Of a stretch of 64,000 nucleotides of DNA, positions 1 to 12,500 are shown in pieces. The position numbers were made by a program, and so were the translations under genes. This DNA comes from Taenia hydatigena. Its lineage: Eukaryota > Platyhelminthes > Cestoda > Cyclophyllidea > Taeniidae. Within the stretch, counting starts at the first letter, position 1, and every line of letters starts with the position of its first letter. The DNA is taken from the NCBI GenBank assembly GCA_036345935.2, contig JADWOT020000004.1:5738168-5802167 (forward strand), written 5' to 3'. The notes below the pieces were generated by a model. It was not told the DNA's origin, searched no databases, and worked only from the letters and a program-made list of their open reading frames with translations.

Positions 1-3000
1 GGTGGATAGCCTTCCACTTATCCCATGTAGTTCGCCTAAGATACAGTTTGAGGACGTGCTTAGGTGCATCTGTCGTTCAGTGTCGCGCATCCTCGCGATC
101 CAGTCCACACGACTATACAATGAAGTGTGAATAAAATCTCTCAAAATGTTCCGATTCTTTAATGAACTAAGCGAGATGGGATCACTTCAAAAACTCGAGC
201 ACTCTGCCCGATCAAATTGGCATCAGCTTTAGGGAAGTAGAAATGGAATTGCTTCGGCTACTAACACTGCCCATCAAGGTGGAGGCTTCCATCAGCGCCT
301 CTTCTCTGAAAGGGGTCAAAAGGTGTGATTCGGCATTCAATTCTGACAAAATGCTGCTTTACTGTGGCGGCGTCACCTCTTTGAAGTTAAAAGGAGGTAA
401 AATTACCAAGACAAGTGGTTCCACCTGGCACATAAAAGGGACCTCTTCAGTTTATTGCCCGAATTCTTCCCCCGGTGAATACTAAGCCACCGAGACTATC
501 GTTTTAGTCACTGCTACTCAAAAAACTGGATAACAAATTCAGGTGTTCTCAAGGCAGAGAGCATTATCCATGCAATTCAGCTCCACAGAGAATCCTAAAT
601 TGCTAAATTATGCATTCTACTTGCGTAGACCTCTCGTAGCAAACCCGTCATTTCTGTCAAAACAAAGTCGTTTTGGTGCTTTGACAGACTTACATCGCAA
701 CCTCTTATACATAAATTAGTATTTGTTTAAAACCCAGTTTTTTTTTTATTTTTTGTGCGTTCTAAAACATCAGGGCACCCACACTTTTGTGAATTAAAAC
801 CACCTCTTTGAATAATCAAGTTTTGTAAAGCTGGTAGAAGCTGCACCCCGGTGACATTGACAGAGGACTTTAGGGCACTGTGCCTGTCAAACTGTTGCAC
901 TTGTTACCAGAGTGAGTCTAATTCAAACATTCTATTGGTCCTATCGTCTCGAGTAAGGGAAAATGGAATGTTTTAACTCCCACTCTAGGCGCCAAAATCC
1001 CCAAAATGTGTCGACTTTTAGAAGCAAAAGGCACCTTTCAAGAAAAGAGATCTAAGAGAAAATTACGATGAGTTTTGGACTTGATTAATAATCTGTGTAA
1101 CTGGGACATCCTCGTTGCAGTAATTTTATGGGTTCAAAACTTCTTTGCAAGAGCTAAATTCAAAGCAACTACAGACGATTACCTTCCAATTTTCAGTAAC
1201 AGTGGTGTTATTGAAGTAAGGCATAAAATAAAACAAATTCAAGTGAGCCGAACTTAACACCCACTTGTCTGTGAGCAAAAGTTCAAACCGATCTAAGCGG
1301 TCACGCCTGTCAGCCAATCAGAAGCGGGCAATGTGGGTGTAGAAACGGACCAATCACAGTGCGATGCCTTCAACGTTAAATGTGTCGACTGCGTTGGGGA
1401 AAACTTTAATGTCTTAGATTTTATCTTGCGTGAGTATCACTCACACTCTTAATGCATATTTTTTTGCAGACTTTGTTGCCTCCTTTTTAGCCGTGACTGC
1501 CTTTCTCATTTACTTGATCAAGGGAGCAGGGAAGGCGATTTAATATAATCTGGCCTAACTTTCACGTTGTCAGGTAGTCATTTGTGCACCTTCTTTTTTG
1601 GGATGTGAGACTGCATTTTGCTTAATTTACTGCGAACGAGATGAGAGAAAACGCCGGTTGGGGGAACTTCGAAATTAGGTGGGATTGTTGTGCGCCTTTT
1701 TGCCTCCACGAGACTCATGCGGTTTCTCATTAGTCTCTCTGTGCTTTTAATCCTCCTTAGAGCTGCCTTTAGAAATGATGGGACATTAATGCATTGCCTC
1801 AGCAGCGTTTCCTTTTTTTGCCTGATTTACTGATCGGTGGGACATCTAGTTCTCTTTTACTACGCCTCCTACGTGTGTATTGACTATTCTAGCCTTCATT
1901 CCTCTTGCTTTCCTGTTTTTTTACCTCTTCGCATAAAAATAGTCTTTTGTAGAAGCAAGCTGACGTGACAGCAACAAAGAGTGTTTCAGGTATCAATTCT
2001 GTGCATTCAATTAGCATCCCCCAAGGTGTAATTTTCGGCCTATTTGCTTGACAATTTTACCTCTAAGCAGCAGAAAAAGTGTGGTTACCTTTCACATTGG
2101 CCATTCTCTACTCTCGCAAGCCTTTCTATAGTAAACATAGTAGGTCTCACGAGGTTGACATATTCCAGAAGGCCTCATCCCCACAGGATGCCTTTTAACC
2201 AACGCTACAGCTAGTCGCATTTCACCAACTCCCTTCACAACCTAACTTTTTGCTTCTTTTATAAATAGCCACTCTTCAGTGACAAGAGAACATTTTTTTT
2301 GGTACTGATAAGGCAGGTGTGATTGAAACCCTTTTTCGTTCCCACATTTAATCCTGCCCCTCAACTTGCCTTAGCTTTGATGGCCTCAATAAAAATCACA
2401 CACTTTGATGAAATCAGGCGGATAAAAACCTCACCATAATTTACCAGCCCACGTTCGACCATTGACATAAATTATCCAAGTGTAACTTCGGATTAAATGA
2501 TGCCTTTTTAAGACAAAAACATAATAAATTAATAGGTTACTTTAAGCTAGGGTGAAATAGTCTGACGTAAAACTGAGGGAATAGTTTTTGGGCCGGAGAT
2601 AATAGAGCAAGGTCCACGGCGTCCTATATTTACCCAACACTTAGTCCCTGAGATGAGCCAATTGGCTCACGTCAGTTGACTTTATTGCTCCTACTGGCGT
2701 GTGTCAGTCACCAAGACTGGTCCACCGAACCCTCCGTCCTCTCCCCATTGGAGATGCCACCTTGCTGATGGCTCCCGGATTCTCAAAGCCCTCATGAGTT
2801 GCCAGGATTTAGGGAATCGGTTCATTTTAATAGTAGATGACATAGAGTCATTCATTTTTCACCTCAAACTCCTCGCCGATTTCGTGTCTTTCCTTACTCT
2901 CAAGGCTTAAATACCTTTGGATATGCTTTAGTGGCTTTTCCACCTTGTTAAAAAATAATGGATGCTTACCCTGTTTACACAAACCATGCAAACTCTCTCC

Positions 3001-3827
3001 CTCAAACAGTACGATTTCGCAATTTTAAATGTCAACACTTTTTGAAGACGAAAATGAATGAAATAGTCTCTGATTATGTTGGCGCCATTCAATCTCAACA
3101 AGAGGTTTCTTATACCCGCATGGAGTAATAAATACTGCCAGAAGGCATTTCAAATGGAGTCAAGCCCATTTAATCGTGGTATTTATTATCATTCATAGGC
3201 ATTACATGCCGAAGTTGAATGCCACGGTCGGCATTACACCAATAGCTTAAGTCATCCTGTTTTCTGCTGCCAAAAAAGAAAACTTTTCTTGAAAAGATTT
3301 TGGCATCTTTTCCTCAAAAACCTCCATAGACGTGGTAATCGTTGCGAATGAACGACTCCGCGTTCGAATCATAAATGCGGATCTACACTTTGATCAGTTT
3401 TATGACCTTTAGATAGCTCATTTGACTAAAAAAACAAGTAATTGTTTTCTGTGAAAAAAAAAAACATAAAATCTAATAATTTTAGCATAGGCAAAACATA
3501 TTAGGGTTGGGGGAAAGCCTACAAACACACTAACTATCGGAATGAGTCGATCTTTTTTCCCAGAATCGCTCCACTTGCTTACCTTTTTTAAAAGTTAGTA
3601 AATATGTTCTTTAGATTCCCTTATTTTGGAGTAAAAGCCGATTTTATGTTCCAATTTTGACTGGGTTTTACAGTACTGGCCTCTTTCTCCCCCACTTCTT
3701 CGACCAGAAGGATCTGTTTAAGGCAGAGAGGACAAAGTGGCAGCACCTGTTACATGACACCGAAAATTAGGCTTTGCTTTGCAGTGGAGATGAATAGGAG
3801 CTTACTGCGCTATTTCCTCCCTATTTT
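1..3827. other. Gene-free stretch upstream of the carbonic anhydrase
   Basis: I see no convincing coding exon, RNA gene or repeat here. The open frames are short and have no recognisable motif. The one marked feature is a pair of CCAATCA motifs in the same orientation at 1314 and 1350. A start for another transcript near 1.4 kb is possible, but nothing downstream of it looks coding. Confidence 0.5.
1314..1356 (+). promoter_or_regulatory. Paired CCAAT boxes
   Basis: Two CCAATCA motifs start at 1314 and 1350, same strand, 36 bp apart. CCAAT boxes bind NF-Y in animals and commonly sit 60-100 bp upstream of transcription starts. No coding exon follows closely, so this is a candidate promoter without an assigned gene. 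Confidence 0.25.
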
Positions 3828-3829
3828 AG
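3811..3829 (+). promoter_or_regulatory. Candidate trans-splice or 5'UTR acceptor of the carbonic anhydrase
   Basis: A pyrimidine-rich tract ends in TTTTAG at 3829, 22 bases before the start codon at 3852. This is an acceptor site with no visible upstream coding exon, so it could receive a spliced leader or a 5'UTR exon. Confidence 0.3.
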
Positions 3830-3851
3830 GGTGGTAAAATATATTAATAGA

Positions 3852-6290
3852 ATGGAAAGCGTACTAGGCCTCGCCCTCCTTTTCCTGCTCTCCTCCCCCT
3901 CGGCCAGTGAGTTTAAGTTGCCCCTCCACCTTCTTTAAAAAAAGCCTTGAAATTGCAAAAATTACAGCACTTAACTAAGTTGATATATTTATATGGGTAC
4001 AGGAAGCAATATTTACTTTTAAAAAGGAGTGGTTTTGGTTAGTGAATCCAGGACGTATCCGAGGTGTCTTTGCTATAAACTTCAAAGGGTATAACATTGA
4101 GTCATTCAACTTTTCGTCAATCTTTCGAGAAACAGGAAAAGTTAAAAGAGTATAAGAATACTCTTCTCCCTGAAGGCGTCAAAATATGGAGAAGGTTAAA
4201 CGAACCTTCTGTAGGATTGACCAACCGCTGCAGTGTTCGCATAGACAGAACGTCGAAGAATTTGGTTAGTGAAATAAAACCCGCATGTAGTAAACACCCA
4301 TTTATCTTGCCTTTTGTTTAACAATTTTAAGGCCCCTGGTCCTACACAAACAAAAACTCGTCCGAGGAAAGGTGGGGCGATGTGGCAAACAAAATGTGCA
4401 ATGGATCAAAACAATCGCCAATCCCTCTCTCCTACGGGGATGCTATCTACGATCCCAACTTGAAGCCCATCAGTGTCTACCAGTCCGGAACCTTTGGGGC
4501 TAACGAACCCTTCGTCATGACTAACAATGGGCACACGCGTAAGTCTCCGAGCGGCTGCTGATGATGACCTCAAGGCGACAATACTAGTATTACACAACCC
4601 ATTTTGTCCACTGAGTAGTCCTTACTTTCTTTGAGCACTACCTTCAACAATTCTTCCGGTTGTTTTCTTGGCTTGCCAGCACAACAGTCCGCGTGGAATG
4701 GAGAGGCTTTCTATCAGGCGGTATTTCCATCACAGCAAGGCAGAGTTATTTATTTGTTTAAATATGCTTTAGATTAGAAGGATATCTCACGGCAAGCACG
4801 CATTATGCCTAATTTGCAATTCGTGCGAACGCTTCACCAAGAGTAAAGCTACTCACTATATCCCACGACAAGACAAATGTGATCTCTTGAAGTGTTGCCC
4901 CTCTTTCATAACCTCTTCACTTTTTTCGGATAAGGACCACTAATCCACTTAAGTTTTCTCTCCCTCATTCAAAAGTAGGCGAAATTTGGTGTTTAGTTCA
5001 GCGTGGACCGTTTTGACGCTGGAAATTTTGGGTCCTCTGTACTTCAGAATGAGTTAGAAGTGCTCCATGAGTCTCTACACATCCAGTCATCTATAGTAGA
5101 CGACTTTGTTCTGCAATGGCCTATCAAACTGCGCCGCACTGTCACTTATGCAGTTCCAGTGGCAATGTTGAAGGGGACTGGCCACCCATCTCCAACAATC
5201 CCGGGAGGCTGGTAAAGTTCGCTGCATAGCAAATCACAGATGACTGAGAAAATCCTCTCCAAGTGTTTATTGCTTAATTTCGGTGCACCTGTGCTAAGTT
5301 AACACGTCTCTTCTTTTTATCACCAGTTGTTGTCAGCATTTCCTCATGCCGCTACTTCTTGAACCTGCAAGACAGTCGGGATATGAAATTCTGCATCACC
5401 CAGTATCACTTCCACTGGGGCAATAAAAGCTCTGTCGGCTCGGAGCACAGCATTGATGGCAAATTCTTTCCTCTTGAGGTGAGGCTACAAACATGCTACT
5501 TACAAATAACACCGAACTTATGAGTAGCCTGCATGTGGATTGATTAAGTATTAAGAAAATTGTATTTATAATCCTTCCTAATTTTCACAGATGCACATCG
5601 TGGCGTACGACACAATGTTGTACAACAACTTCTCGGACGCCTCTAAAGGAGTGAATGGATTAGCTGTGCTGGGCTTGGTGTTCCAGGAGGACCGAAACAT
5701 TCCACGCAATGAAACACTGCTCTACAATATGGGCGCCTTTTTACAGAAGGTGGAAGAGGTTCAGAACCCTGGTCAGACAGCTAATTTCACCGCTTTCCCA
5801 GTGGATGCTCTGTTGAATATTGGTGATGCCAACTCACGCTACTTCCGATATGAGGGCTCGCTGACTACCCCACCGTGCACGGAGAATGTCTACTGGACGG
5901 TATTCTCAACCCCGGTGCCAGTTAGCCCTCAGCAGGTGAGCCGTGGTGTAATTAAATAACTGTCAAGTGGTATACTTGACGCTTAAATTAAACGAAACAA
6001 TTAAATACATGTGTGACTGCCAATCACTCAAAGTTGGCAAAACCCAGTTAGGAAGGGAACGATTCAAGTTTGCTTTTCTGCTCTATTTGTTTTAGCTTGA
6101 AGCTATGCGGTTTCTGCATTACGCCGGAGCGGAAACATCTCTCAACATGGCGAATAACTTTAGAGGGCTTCAAATGGTCAACCCGGATAACGTTGTCGTT
6201 CCACGTGTGGTTTTTCGCTCTTGGAATGCCGCATCTCAAATGATCGCATCCTCGCTAGTCTTCCTTCTTCTACTTTTACATCTCTTTTGA
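3852..6290 (+). CDS. Alpha-carbonic anhydrase, secreted and probably GPI-anchored
   Basis: Catalyses reversible hydration of CO2 to bicarbonate, here outside the cell. Exons by my splice reading: 3852-3906, 4332-4538, 4688-4744, 5327-5478, 5591-5935 and 6096-6290, joining to 336 residues. Residues 1-18 are a hydrophobic signal peptide. Exon 2 carries the family start, with Trp-Ser-Tyr and then CNGSKQSPI, and ends in NNGHT, whose His is the usual proton shuttle. The zinc ligands are the two His of QYHFHWG (about 134 and 136) and the His of EMHIV (about 159). GSEH supplies the gatekeeper Glu, and SLTTPPCTE the active-site Thr. The last about 20 residues are a hydrophobic tail ending LLLLLHLF, typical of a GPI signal as in vertebrate CA IV. 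All key catalytic residues are present. The end of exon 3 is uncertain: 4744 has a weak GTTATT donor, and 4739 would be a GC donor joined to 5337. Identity is secure; GPI anchoring is inferred. Confidence 0.93.
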
Positions 6291-6558
6291 AAAGTGGAGC
6301 TTCAGTGACACAGATTAAACAGAGACTACAGCCTTCATTATAAGACAAACTTCCTCCCGATCGCTTATTATGTATGCTTAACAGATGGTTCTGACGCTAG
6401 TGTTTATTTATCCCATGTAACAGTCAACTGAACTGCTACCCGTCGTGATTGTATGGCTTTTTTATGGTGCGTAGGGCACAAAATTCCCGGTTATTGAAAC
6501 TGATACCATCAAGGGCTGTGATGGAACATCCATAGGCTACCCTTCACTTCCGTCTTTA

Positions 6559-6564
6559 AATAAA
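6559..6564 (+). terminator. Poly(A) signal of the carbonic anhydrase
   Basis: AATAAA, 269 bases after the carbonic anhydrase stop codon at 6288-6290 and the first canonical signal I see downstream of it. It would give a 3'UTR of about 290 bases. Confidence 0.5.
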
Positions 6565-9500
6565 GCCAATGATATCTCGTTCAAGTCACACCAGGACTTG
6601 TAGATTGACACGTTAAAGGTGGCCGTAGCCAATGCTGCCTGCATTTACTTGGTCCATTCGCCGCCATTTCTTCATCGTTTCGAAAGCATCTTCAGCCAGA
6701 AGCGATTCTTCGGTGCGGTTAAATCCTCATTAGACTGCTTTGGATGGCTTCACTCTAGCATCGGAGGTCAAAGATGTGCTACACGGACTGATTTGGTTGC
6801 GTTGGTCGATCGTGGAAGTCGGTTCCAGTGAGCATAGTGTAGAACTTACACGAATGTGTTGCATTAGCTGTTTTCAGACCATTTTGTGCCAGCTGAGGAT
6901 CAGGTTTATAGCAGACGTGCGATGGACTGAACTTTCCTCCACCTGAATAGCTGCTGTAAGAGGGAAATTGGGCTACAATCTTTTTTTATGACATTTAAAA
7001 GGAAATGGCTCACACACTACCATTAGTGCCTGCCATCTAGATTAACATTCCTCCGAGTGGAATGGTTTGAGATACAATGTGCACCAGCTATCGGTTTCCA
7101 CCAACTGTAGTGCAACACCAAAATTTACGCTTGAACTTGAACCGTCTCCAAGATGCACCCCGATTGTATTACCGCCTTCAGCCTCATTGACATTTACCCC
7201 GACAGGTGTCTAATTGTCAGCTTTTATTGTTTCACGGATTAATTTAAATAGCGCGGGAATCGCCCTTCACCTTATTGATACGGCCCTTTCTTCTTGGTGA
7301 ATACTTAGGCATTCCTGCACCCTAATTAGACTAATGACACTCCATGACTTGTAAATATAAGCATTAACGTGGTCCCAAACGGACTAGCCAAGTGGTAAAA
7401 CTTTATAAAGACGAGATTGTGAGGGCTAACAGATTGAATGGACTTGGAGTGCAATTCGTGTCGAAATGCAGCAGCCGGAGTTCTGTCACCATTCTCATTT
7501 ACGTCTATCAATTTAAGCGGTCTTAACCTTGCGTTACCTTCTTCGATAAGGCGAATTAAACGCAAATTATCGGCACCTCAAACACTTCCGATCTTTAAAA
7601 CCCTGCGGAGAAAGAGCGGATCAAATGCTGGTCCAGACCGATTCAAATGGATGAAACAGTCACCTACCAACCTTTCTTTATAGCTAGGAGTGGCTATGTA
7701 TTCTTAATCATAGCTTAAAATTCACTCTAGCGCTCATAAAATAGACCTTAAAAACTACAGTAGAAAATGAAGCATCTAAGCAGTGCGGCACTATGACTTA
7801 GAAATGTAACTTGATTTATTACCTTAGCTCCCGATTAAGCAGCAGTAGCCACACCCTTGAACTCTTCCACTACCAGTAATTACTTAGGTGCAAATGCAGT
7901 TTCTCAAGTCTTTCCCAAAGACGGCAGAAAAAACTACTGGGGCAGAGTATGTTTAATCGACGGACATATGGATAGAGGGACAAACGTCATTTCCCAAGGC
8001 CCATGCCGTTAGGTGAAAGCACAATGGCTCCTGTTCTAAAATGAAAAGGTGAACAATAAAATCCAAGTATTACAGCCTGGGCTTTAAGAATAAGGAGAGA
8101 CCTAAATGCTTCTGTAGATGTCACCAATCAGCAATCTCCGTGCTTTAAATCAATAAATGAACCAATCAGCGAAAAGTTTGCCATTTTAGCCTGTGGCATA
8201 AACCTTGTCGGTGAATCATCACTAGCCTCCCAAAAATTAAATATTTTTTTCTCTTCATCTGGGTTGTCCGAGTAATTAATCCAACTCAAATCGACCGATG
8301 ACTCCCTTTTTGGCGATTTTGGCCAAATCCAAGGGCATTAACGATTATGGTTGCGTATGTCAACATCTTGATTTACCATAGAGCAGAAAGAAGGTGCTTT
8401 TACATACATTCCGTCATCCTTGTTATTTTTAAGACTGGATGGAAAGGGATAGCGCTTTTTGCATGACAGAGATCTGCCAATGCCCCTTTCCCACTTAGTC
8501 TAACCCATCAATCATTGGAACACGGATGGTACATCGAGAAGAGGAAGGTTGACAAGAAGCATTCTAGTCAAATTTGGACATCGGGTCTTGCCAGAGGAGG
8601 GATAGATCGCAGTTTGTTGCTGTAGATTCGGAGGATAGGTGCAACGGGTTTAATGGTCGTGCCTGATGGCCGCAGTTGGTGGAGCGTAAAACGTCGCCTT
8701 CCGCCGCCCTAAACTGATGTAACGAAACCCTGTTTAGTGAAAAGCGCATTGAAAGATATTTTGTAACCTTTTTAATGTAGTAACACTTTGTCACCTTTTT
8801 TTCCTTTAAAGTCAATTTCAACTTCACCATTTTGCCTTAAATCGCTTTCATTGTTAGGCTGTTGAAGGAATTTTTCTCTCTCGAAATAAAGCCGTAAGAT
8901 GAGGCCTTTAAGGCATCGGCGTAGCATAAAATTTCTTTGGATCATCAATAGGGTACCACCACATTCTACCTCCGAAATAGTCATAACAACGGTGGGTTGG
9001 TGAGGAGATTTTATTGTGGTGCGGAAGAGCTATACTTCTGCATGCATAGATGATGTGGCATTATAGCTGATGTACACTTCTGGGGCCGCGATTGTGGCGG
9101 GGTTATCGAGAAGGATTTGTTGGCACTGGTGACGTCCTAGCTGAAGACGGCCTCCAAATGGATAGGCACCAAGAGGTAGTAAAAATGCTTGCGCAGATTT
9201 ATCTTCTGGAGACCATTATGCATAAGCAATGGTGTCTACGTGATGGCCGATGGCAGGTTTTGTCAAAGAAGGCGTGTAGACCGAGCACGTAAGTCTCCAC
9301 TCGTGCAGAGGGCTTCATGTAGACAGTGTAGTAATGCGAGGAATGCAAAATGAAATGCAGCCTTACGTCAGGGACAAATTTGGTCGTGGTGGATTCCGTC
9401 CAAATTTCCAGGTTACGCAAAGCATTCGAGGAGTGCGACGTCTACTTTTGTGGCAAAGCGTTCTATGAAAGTCAAGATTTTGGTATTGATGTCATCTGTC

Positions 9501-12500
9501 ATCACGTTGTAAATCTTAAGTTTGTGCTTGTAAACAGTTACTGTCAGCATAACTGTTTACTTTTGTTCATTTTGATTCCGCGTTCATAATGCGCCTTTTT
9601 TGGCTTATTAGGTCCCTTATTTTTAACTTTTACAGATCCCCTTTAGAAATTTGTACCTATTTTTCATCTCAAAGACTCGTCTATTCCTAAATTTAACATA
9701 ATTGTGATAAATGGCACCTGAATTCTTTGTGAATGATACGTAAAGACACATTTAACTAAAAATTTGTGGCTCTGTCTACCTACTTATTTTATTTAAGCAA
9801 CCCTAAATGGTATGTTTAAGGCAACTACCACTTTTGCTTGAAAAACTGCTGCATCGATTTCCAGAAACGCAAAACACTGTAATAGGAAATGATTTATTTA
9901 GTTTAAAATTCCACAAACTAGTGATTAGCAGCCACCTACTTAATTCATTTCAGCAAACTCAAATTGGCAAGTTTAGAGGAAGGCACCATTTGATTGCCAA
10001 ATTTTGAAAACCAAGCAGATTAACCATTTAATGGACTAGTTTGAAGTTACCTTTAATAAGGCAGGCAAATGAGCTCTTGCAGCTACAAAAGTAAGCCTTT
10101 CAATTATCTCATTTTTCGAAACATCCACGATACTTGGGCTGTTTAACTCTTGAACGGTTAGGGCTCCGCCACTGTGCCCCTAGACTATGTCAGTAGCCCC
10201 AAGTCCCTCTGTAATCACCAAAACACAAGGAGCGATGGGAAATCACCACGCCAGCGTGAGCATTAAAAAGCTTCTCAAATCATGGGGGAGCAACCAGGAA
10301 TGGAAGCTGATCCCATCCCGGTGGAGATGGATCTCGTTCTCAGTACACATACTCCTCCACATTAATGAGCTTGTGATGAAGTGTTTTTTCCTCTTCAGGC
10401 TACTTAAAATTGTAGTTGCTCAGTGATTACAACATCGAATTTCAAGGCCAGCTATCGTGGGGAGCACAAGTGGGTACAACCGCAATAGTCTGTTGATATA
10501 ATTCTTAGTTTTAGTAGACTCCTCCGGTGTAACTTCAATAGGCAGCCTAGGGTGTGTCTCGAGGCGCCTCACAATCACGTACTACTACACCTCCAGTTTC
10601 ACCAAAGAAATGCAAAATAGTGTTTCGTTTAATCAACGGGGCAAAAAAAACGCATTTGGTTGATTGTTTTTCTTAAAGTTTTAGTTCGTGACTGACCTTT
10701 TTGCATAAAAAAGGAATTTCTTTGGAAGGAAACTAAGCAAATTTGCATTTGGAAACTCACTGTGTCTTTCTGCCGCGTTCTGCCTGATTGACTGATGCTT
10801 CATCGCCCCAAAGGTGATTCAAGAGGCAGGTGATAAGTACTTGTCAAAAAAATATGCAAAAACAGCTCTGTCAAGTGCTTACTACCAATTTCGATATCTG
10901 CCCATATTGGGAGTCGGACCTGGGACGTTACCAGCAGTGATGGGGCTGTTCGCCCTAGTTCCGTTTGAACAGCTTGGCCGAAAATCCTGATATAACTTGG
11001 ACGCTGGCGGTAAATAGCGCTAAAATTCAAGAGAGGCACCTTCTGTTCTGTGTGTTGCAACTTTTTAGTGAGTTTGTTTTAAAGAGGCTTCTTTGAATAA
11101 GGAAGTGTGAGGAACTAGCCTAACTACTTGGCTCCTTCAGTGTCTCGCCTCGATTATGTGTAGCGAGAATGTATCACCCCAACACTTTCCTGAAGGCGAA
11201 TAAGACATAATAACTGGGCAGAATCTGTAATCTTTACGTACAGAGCAGCTCAAGTCTACTAACATGGTCCAGAGGCCTGATTACTCGGCGAAGGTACAAT
11301 AATGGAGCCTTAGGTGACTCAGTAAAAAAGAACGAAGAGGTGATGAAGATGAAAGTGACGCATGAAGCGTAAAACTTGATGAAAAATGCAAAGTTTTGTT
11401 ACTTTTTTAGGAGATGGCCGTCACCAACTTGGAGGCAAGCCTCACTTTACCCTGCAAAGTAAGGAAAAGGAAGTGATTTACTGAAAATTTCGAATGACTC
11501 CGAGCACGAGCTGCAACACACCTCTGCGAGGCAAACGAGGAAAATTTGCAAAATATAAACAATTCAACGACTTCAACCACTCATTGGTGGCCATCAAAAT
11601 ATTGTTTAACTTGGACAATTCACGACAGAAGAAAAAGTAAAGCTCGCCTGCAGAGCGCGATTAGCTTCAGACCTTTCACTTAAACTTACTTAAAAGTTGC
11701 GAATAAGGTAAAGAATCTGTGCCAAAAGAAATACTAGGGCTTGCTAAACACCCTTCCATTAATTGGAGGATTCCTCCAACTAAATTTTGCTTTAATTAGA
11801 TGAATACCCCATCCATGCAACTAAGGCCTCAATGAAAATTTGGTGCATTAAAGCAATGTTAGTGGAAAATATTGCACAAAAACAACTTCCATTCAGTATT
11901 ATTTATATAAATGACGAAAATCATGGCTATTTGTGTTTATCTAAGCGCGTCGCTAGGTATAAATGGCTCCTGATTTTAGTTTTCACGACCACATATCATT
12001 ATTAGTTACCGAAGGACCTTAATATTAAAAATGGAAAATTTGTTTGCCGATTCTGACTTCGTGTGTTACGATTTCGATGGGTGGTTTATGCATCAAGCAT
12101 TGGTTCCAGGAACTTATAACCATTGTTTCTAAGCAGAGAAAGTCATTGTTGTTAAGCCTGTTGTCATCGGCTTTTTTCTCTTGCACGTCGGTCTTCGAAC
12201 GAAGAAACTGATTGAATGTGGGCAATCCTTGCTAGCAATTTGATAAACAGGGCACAATGGTCAGAGTTATGCTTGTTCAGAGTACATTTCACCTCGGAGA
12301 CGGATGACATGCGTTTCGTCGAGAGATTTAAGTTTGCTGACTGCTTCTTGTTTAAAAGGCATATTCACACAAGTATGCATTACACAGCCCTTTAGTCTTT
12401 CTGAGAACCGTCTTTAGCGCTTCCTTAGCTGGTGGTCTCTGTATGCCGTTCCGGTGGTCTTCCCTTCTCCTATTAGCGTGTCAACATCATCTTCGAATCC

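Noticed and set aside
7384..7400. TAGCCAAGTGGTA resembles a tRNA A box
   Set aside because: No matching B box (GGTTCGANTCC-like) at the right distance, and no acceptor-stem pairing that I could find.
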